This document shows, in pieces, positions 60,101 through 64,000 of a stretch of 64,000 nt of DNA. The stretch comes from Amphibalanus amphitrite (taxonomy: Eukaryota > Arthropoda > Thecostraca > Balanomorpha > Balanidae), in assembly GCF_019059575.1 (NCBI RefSeq), contig NW_024882938.1, positions 100,028-164,027 of the forward strand, in the 5' to 3' direction. The translations under genes were made by a program, and so were the position numbers. The notes beneath the pieces were generated by a model that was given only the letters and a program-made list of their open reading frames with translations, had not been told where the DNA came from and did no database searches. The first letter of the stretch is position 1. Each line of letters opens with the position of its first letter.

Positions 60101-61897
60101 AAAATAGCGATATAATTAGTAGAAAAGATATAAAAAGTATTGGAATACAAATAATATGATAATGAGGTTTTACAGGCACAAGAACAAAGCATCTTGCAAG
60201 ACATAAGCTACACATGATACCACTGCAATAATACCGATTCGAACCCAAAAGCCCAGCTCCCATCAGCGTCCACCAGTTTCTCACCTGAGCCACGATCCGG
60301 CGAACGTCTTTCCGGTGCTGTGCGTGAGAACGTTCTCCAGTGAGAGTGAGAAGCGCACGCCGCGCTTGTCCGGCACGGCCGACACGTACAAGCTGGACGA
60401 GGTGGCGTTGTGGATGACGGCCACCATTACCTGACGGTAGATGACGGTAGTCAGTACATAGGGGCTAGGACGCTACTACGATACAATCACTGCAGTTGTT
60501 GGTGGTAGTGGTCATTGAGGAAGAGCTGTCAATGACGGTAGGTAATCTAACCATCTTGGGGGTAGAGCTACCACAATGTTTAGCCTAAGATAGTCGAAGG
60601 TGGTCGTTGGGATAGGTCTGCCGCAACAGTGAAACCCACCTCTGCAGTAAGAGAGCCGTTCTGATAGCGCTGAACGTACTTTTTGAACGTAACTTCGAAC
60701 GTAATCTGATAACGCCGTCCAAAATGTCCTGTTCCGCTCATTCAGCAGAGTAGCTGCCGAGTGCCATGCCTTCCCCACCAGCACCACCCATCACCTCCGG
60801 CGATGATGCGCTCACCTGATCATCACTAACGTCCACCACTTCGTAGTCGATAGCGCGCAGACCGGCCGGGAACTGGGCGTTTGTGAACGGATCCCCGCGG
60901 TGGCTAACCCATAGCTGTAGCGTGCCGTCCGACTGGTGCGAGCCCAGCAGTCTCTGCAAGAGAAGGAGGAGTTACCGCAGGAACGCAGAGAGCGACAGCG
61001 TGGACGACGAGGCATGGGAGATAGTCAAACGTCCCTCGGTCTCCTAAGTGAATTTCATCCCTCACAAACATTTGAGTTGAGTCATCTAACCGTTGAAGCT
61101 CACCAGTTTACTCGAGCAAGCATAAAAAACATACATTTGCTGAGCGACGATAAATTTAATCGGCACCTTTACGAACATCTAGTAATCTAATGAGCATCTA
61201 GCTATGATCATCTAGCCCACGCAGACGAACCAACAGTTCGTCACGTGACCGGAACCCTAACGTCGTAGAGGGGGCTGCACTCCACTGGGTGTGTCAGCTC
61301 GCCTCCACCGAGCCAAAAGTCAACAATGACAGACAGCGTGGTACTACAGCGCACTAAAGCGGACCGCCGCGCCCGGACCGCGCTCTATGAGTCAAGACAT
61401 CGAAGAATGACACAGAATAGCTGTCGATTACGCAATACGCGCATCCCGCGTGTATGCCATCTCACTGTCTACCTACCTCCCCAAAAATCAGCCATCTCCC
61501 CGTCCCGTCCCATGGTGACCTAGTGTTACTTCTTCCTCTCTCTCTCTGTCCCTTCAGCATCTCCCTTCACCCCCTCTATCTCTCCCCTTCAGCATATCCC
61601 TTCACCACCTCTCTCTTCCCTTCAGCATGTCCCTTCACCCCCTCTCTCCCCTTCAGCACTCACCACCCGGCGGACGGCGAACCGGAAGTCCTCTTTGATG
61701 GTGAACTTTTCCACATCCTCTGCCACTGTGGTGTAGTTGAGGAAGAGACCGGTGGACGAGCGGACCACGCCCGGCCGTTCCGGCTGCCTCCGGTGCACGT
61801 ACAGCACGGCCGGGTCGGCGGCCGCGTCCCACGTGTACGACGCCACGTACTGCTCCACCACGTGCCACGAGGCGCCGAACGTGTCGCTGGCCCATAG
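41936..61897 (-). CDS. SORL1: Sortilin-related receptor SORL1 (SorLA/LR11), 5' end missing
   Basis: Type I sorting receptor that moves cargo between Golgi and endosomes through GGA adaptors and retromer (established). 27 exons with GT-AG borders and matching phases give 1958 codons plus stop. Domain order is VPS10 propeller with 10CC module, YWTD propeller, EGF module, nine LDL-receptor class A repeats, fibronectin III domains, one membrane helix and a short tail. Human SORL1 is 2214 residues with 11 LDLa repeats, so about 250 N-terminal residues are outside the window and two LDLa repeats appear absent. The first exon seen begins [13 protein letters not shown] in phase 0 at 61897. I found no VPS10-like exon between there and the window end. 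Exon coordinates are in the domain entries below. Confidence 0.97.
43039..47278 (-). CDS. SORL1: SORL1 exons for the fibronectin type III domains
   Basis: Exons: 47278-47184, 46853-46651, 46331-46123, 45697-45448, 44989-44673, 44318-44097, 43765-43485, 43232-43039 (about 590 residues, room for six domains). FN3 hallmarks are [66 protein letters not shown] and [18 protein letters not shown]. All junction phases agree. Arrangement matches the membrane-proximal stalk of animal SORL1. Confidence 0.95.
43212..43385. repeat. Three ~70 bp repeats from SORL1 exon acceptor at 43232
   Basis: CACGAACACCTCGTAAGAGT (exon plus acceptor) is followed by CACAAACACCTCGTAAGAGT and CACAAATACCTCTTGTACCA, each with its own CTGGTGA/CTGATGG acceptor-like copy. 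Confidence 0.8.
45945..46140. repeat. Four ~55 bp repeats from SORL1 exon donor at 46123
   Basis: CTCACAAAGAAGGAGTACTC (donor plus exon end) is repeated leftwards as CTCACAAAGAAGGAGTACTC, CTCACAAAGGAGTACTTATT and GACACAAAGGAGTACTGGAA. Confidence 0.85.
47752..50159 (-). CDS. SORL1: SORL1 exons for nine LDL-receptor class A repeats
   Basis: Exons: 50159-49495, 49282-49060, 48457-48257, 47909-47752. The first exon alone carries five repeats with acidic calcium-binding tails ([82 protein letters not shown]). Repeat seven is split between exons after FRCDSG. A Thr/Pro-rich linker follows repeat five. Ligand binding is the expected role. The fused five-repeat exon suggests intron loss compared with one-repeat-per-exon genes. 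Confidence 0.96.
48040..48270. repeat. Repeats from SORL1 LDLa exon donor at 48257
   Basis: TACTTACCCGAGTGGCAGGC (donor plus exon) is echoed by CACCTACCTGAGTGGCCCAC twice and by a weaker copy, separated by C-runs of 9-13. Confidence 0.8.
48430..48740. repeat. Repeats from SORL1 LDLa exon acceptor at 48457
   Basis: GACCAGATACATTTGCCTGC (exon start plus acceptor) is repeated as GACCAGATGCACTTGCCTGT, GACCAGATACATTTGCCTGT and GACCAGATGCACTTGCCTGT in the intron, still encoding GKCIWSAWL-like peptides preceded by CAG. Confidence 0.88.
50468..50651 (-). CDS. SORL1: SORL1 exon for the EGF-like module
   Basis: One exon, 184 nt, phase 0 in and phase 1 out. It reads [18 protein letters not shown] and then [19 protein letters not shown], the EGF-like module that closes a YWTD propeller. 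Cysteine spacing fits the family. Confidence 0.93.
50735..50885. repeat. GCGTTTTGCGG-type repeat
   Basis: Inverted and direct copies of CGCAAAACGC / GCGTTTTGCGG and two copies of GGCGGCCGGCCGTTTTTTGC. Intron of SORL1. Confidence 0.65.
51008..51111. mobile_element. 104 bp fold-back MITE in SORL1 intron
   Basis: CTACAAAATAAGTCCTC at the left and its reverse complement at the right, with similarity extending another 12 bp or so inward. GGCGC-rich loop. Confidence 0.75.
51389..55094 (-). CDS. SORL1: SORL1 exons for the YWTD beta-propeller
   Basis: Exons: 55094-54908, 54048-53816, 53458-53233, 51541-51389 (266 residues). LDL-receptor YWTD-type signatures seen are [49 protein letters not shown] with [18 protein letters not shown], and [12 protein letters not shown]. 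The long intron between the last two exons (51542-53232) hosts a TTAA-flanked element. Confidence 0.95.
51525..51900. repeat. Repeats from SORL1 exon acceptor at 51541
   Basis: GGGTGGCCGCTGTACTCCTG (exon edge plus acceptor) recurs as GGGTGGCTGCTGTACATACT, GGGTGGCCGCTGTACTCCTG and GGGTGGCCGCCTGTACTCCC at roughly 60-75 bp spacing, with GGGGTCAGTA between. Confidence 0.85.
51954..53004. mobile_element. TTAA-flanked non-autonomous element, copy B
   Basis: Perfect 18 bp inverted ends including the target: TTAACACGCGCACTGCAG. Just inside each end is a G-run/C-run hairpin (GGGG..TTGTTTTCAACCCC at about 51971-52000 and 52935-52958). Interior is dense in GGTCA half-sites, including AGGTCATGACCT near 52600. 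TTAA targets are typical of piggyBac-type elements. In a SORL1 intron. Confidence 0.87.
53590..53835. repeat. Repeats from SORL1 exon donor at 53816
   Basis: ACCCCTTGGTGGGATGGAGC (donor plus exon end) is echoed by CATCCTTTGATGGGACGGAG, CACCATTTGGTGGGGCGTAC and CGCCCTTCGGTTAGTAGAGC. Confidence 0.75.
54085..54152. repeat. (TTTA)n microsatellite
   Basis: About 16 TTTA units in a SORL1 intron. Confidence 0.95.
56008..56020. promoter_or_regulatory. Perfect IR1 (ecdysone-response-type) motif
   Basis: AGGTCA-A-TGACCT matches the idealised palindromic EcR/USP site with one spacer base. Transposon-borne; function unproven. Confidence 0.5.
56181..56193 (+). promoter_or_regulatory. Perfect DR1 nuclear-receptor motif
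   Basis: AGGTCA-A-AGGTCA. This spacing is bound by RXR/USP heterodimers and HNF4 in animals. Carried by the element above; function here is unproven. Confidence 0.5.
56624..61897 (-). CDS. SORL1: SORL1 exons for the VPS10 domain and 10CC module
   Basis: Exons: 61897-61664, 60953-60816, 60430-60285, 59364-59148, 58812-58627, 58183-57913, 57624-57432, 56851-56624 (about 538 residues). Asp-box-like blades include [24 protein letters not shown] and [22 protein letters not shown] is a strong family match. The last two exons hold the cysteine-rich 10CC region ([42 protein letters not shown]). The first blades and the propeptide are missing on the right. Confidence 0.95.
58160..58270. repeat. Duplicated SORL1 exon acceptor edge at 58183
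   Basis: GCGTACAGAAACTGGCCGCG..GCACCTG (exon plus acceptor) and, 75 bp on, GTGTACAGGAACCGACCGCG..GAACCTG. Confidence 0.8.
59699..59745. repeat. CACGTGA short repeat
   Basis: Four ACACGTGAC copies within 40 bp in a SORL1 intron. Confidence 0.7.
61550..61670. repeat. ~34 bp repeats next to SORL1 exon donor at 61664
   Basis: Four CCCTTCAGCAT..CCCTTCACC units. The last runs into the donor region (CTTCAGCACTCACC). Confidence 0.7.
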
Positions 61898-64000
61898 CTG
61901 AGGGTAGGGGGTGAGGTCAGGTGGCGGGGTGTTACTGATGGGTGGGATGACGGACTGTATTGGTTGGGTGAAGGGAAAGAGGAAGGCTGGGTTGTACAGT
62001 GTACGCATTGCGCCACGGTCATGATACTGCGGTGGGGTGAGAACCACAGTACAGTGACACATTCGGAAAACCCGCCCCCTTCCCAGCTAACATTGATAGC
62101 GGGCTGGCTGCAAAACCATACGAGAGCGGAAGTCATTCAATGGCATGACAAGCGCTGGCGAGTGGCGAGCCTCCACCAAACGGGCAACATACGCATTTCA
62201 TAGCGAATTACTCACTCAGGGTCTCACTGCTAGGTGTGATAAATGTCAAAGTGCCACACGAATGTCCTAAATTTACAGCCGTAGTGATCGCTAAAAAATC
62301 GTAAACCTATCAGGTAATTGAGCAGAATAAAGATACCTTATCATTCATTGGAAATACGATACCCTATCAGAAAGCAGCCAGAAAGTGCTCAACATGCTCT
62401 AGCCGTGGACTGCCGTGGTAGGCGACATCACTCAAAATGGACAGACTCATTTAGCCCAATCAGTATCAATCTGACTCCATCGACAGAGCTGGGTCAGATT
62501 GACAGCCAAACGGCAGTAAGCGATCAGCAATCGGGCGGGGAGCACGGTGTCAATCAGTGTCAGCGGAATCAATCCGTTTATTGTACGTACTCCAGACAGC
62601 TAGCAACAGTGGTGAGCCTGCAGTCAACAGTCGGTAGCGGTATTCTAAGGTCAAGTCTACGGTGCAGCCTGCAGTCGTCTGCAGTCTGACAGTGTTAGCC
62701 CGACGCAGTCTTCGTGGATTGTGCGGCCAGTGCACCTGTAAGAAGGGCGTTAGGTACTGCGTCGCGGCACGAGTCACGGGCCGTCCCTGTAGACTGTGTG
62801 GCCCGTACACCAGCTAGTAGGTTAGGTACTGCGCCGCGGTACAAGTAAGGACCCCTGTCTTTGTCCCCATAGACCGTGCGGCCGGTGCACCTGTTAGTAG
62901 GTTGGGTACTGCGCCGTATGCTGCGTCGCGGTACCAAGTCAGGCTTTGTCCCTGTAGACCGTGCGGCCACTGCACAATAGTAGGTCAGGTACTGCGCCGC
63001 GGTACGAATTAGTGGCGATCGATCTGTCGCTCCACCCATTCACCCTCCCCTCGGCCGCTCGTCGGCGGCGGCGCAGCGACGGTGGACGACGCGACTCCTC
63101 ACACACCGGTCACCCCCCGCACCGGCCACCCAGCCCCTCCCCGCCGGTCAGCCCACCCCCTCTTGCAGGGGTGACGGACGGTCTCAGTGGTCCGCTTTTC
63201 CTGGTCAGTCGGCCGGTAGCAGTGCTGTCCACTGTCCAGTGACAAGTGGTAAGCACCAATTGACTGTTGTAACCTCTAACACCTTCCGCTCAATGAACAG
63301 GCGACAGCCCCGTTGAACAACAGAACAGACGAACAGCAGAAGTAGCTAGCTGGGTTTTATCCCACATCACAGCGATGCTTATTTGCGCAGTCGGTCAGGA
63401 CGAGCGCCAACAATCGTGACAAAAATGTCCACGGCGAACGCGGTTCATCTACGCAGTAGGCCAGAATGGGACTCGACGGGGTTCCACATAGGATCGGCGG
63501 TAGTTGCCGCTGACAGTTAGCGACACCACTGGGTGCACCGGTGTCGTCCGACCAGCGCCGTGGCTCACCCGACCGCGTTTGTTGACAGTGTCCTAGTATT
63601 GCAGACCGCAGTAAAATCATAGCCTGCCGTCCCCGTCCATTCCGTGACCGGTTCGGGCGCGTCGCGCCGCGGCGGCGGCCTTCACCGTCACGAACTGGCG
63701 CGACAAAGACCCGCGGGCTGTCACGGGAGGGGGCAGGGGGAGGGGGCTCTGTCGCAGCCGCCCGGCCGCCAACTGTGGCACAAAGACCGGCCGCTCGGTC
63801 AGCTGACGGTGGCGGGGCAAAACCCGCGCAACCCGCCGCTGCGTTATCGGTCGGGCCTCGCCGCCGCTGGCCGAGATAGGTTATCCGCGTCCAACGAGCA
63901 GCTGTAAACGACAGAAGCGAACCCACGCACCGCTATCGGTCAAGTTCGGCTGCCCCGTAGCCTCAGTGCGCTGTTTCGATTCACAGGCACGCGGCAAAAA
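61898..64000. other. SORL1 5' intron or upstream DNA; no exon recognised
   Basis: The SORL1 exon at 61897 needs a preceding phase-0 exon, but no VPS10-like peptide was found here on the minus strand. 63.0-63.9 kb is GC-rich with frames of biased composition only. Confidence 0.5.
62710..63015. repeat. Minisatellite, four units of about 75-88 bp
   Basis: Units share GTACTGCGCCGCGGTAC, GTCCCTGTAGACCGTGCGGC and GTGCACCTGTTAGTAGGT. Confidence 0.85.

Noticed and set aside
63357-63926. Minus-strand frame as SORL1 first exon
   Set aside because: No signal peptide followed by VPS10-like sequence and no matching donor phase; composition is simple Arg/Pro/Ala.

Overview
The window is nuclear DNA of an arthropod, most likely a non-insect pancrustacean; I cannot place the species. 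The reasoning is as follows. Genes are split by GT-AG introns. Introns and intergenic DNA are packed with transposon remnants and microsatellites. One gene is Hairless, the Su(H) antagonist known only from arthropods. All four genes I can assemble lie on the minus strand, in the order (left to right) serum response factor (SRF), glutaminyl-peptide cyclotransferase (QPCT), Hairless and the sorting receptor SORL1. Because they are on the minus strand, each gene's 5' end is at its higher coordinate.

Layout. 1-18.8 kb has no gene I can support. It holds degenerate GC-rich satellites, a dead mariner-type transposon (4.6-5.95 kb), GAAT microsatellites, a 4.1 kb inverted-repeat element (13.27-17.38 kb) and several MITEs. 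18.8-26.2 kb is SRF, two coding exons around a 6.3 kb intron filled with transposon fossils. 29.2-32.9 kb is QPCT in seven coding exons, complete, 362 residues. 34.06-35.58 kb is a 1.5 kb transposon-like element with eight perfect CArG boxes. 37.1-39.6 kb is Hairless in four coding exons, about 292 residues. 41.9-61.9 kb is SORL1, 27 exons and 1958 codons. Its first quarter (signal peptide, propeptide, start of the VPS10 propeller) is missing and probably lies beyond the right edge.

What the genes do. SRF is a MADS-box transcription factor. QPCT is a secretory-pathway zinc enzyme that makes N-terminal pyroglutamate. Hairless turns Su(H)/CSL into a repressor of Notch targets by recruiting Groucho and CtBP. 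SORL1 is a retromer/GGA-coupled sorting receptor. They are neighbours, not an operon, and nothing shows co-regulation.

The most unusual signals are: (1) many QPCT, Hairless and SORL1 exon edges are the first unit of a decaying tandem repeat running into the intron, which copies exon end plus splice site; (2) a TTAA-flanked element family with G-run/C-run hairpins near both ends and dense AGGTCA nuclear-receptor half-sites, including perfect DR1 and IR1 spacings; (3) the CArG-rich element upstream of SRF; (4) a very compact Hairless that still shows all three co-repressor contact motifs.
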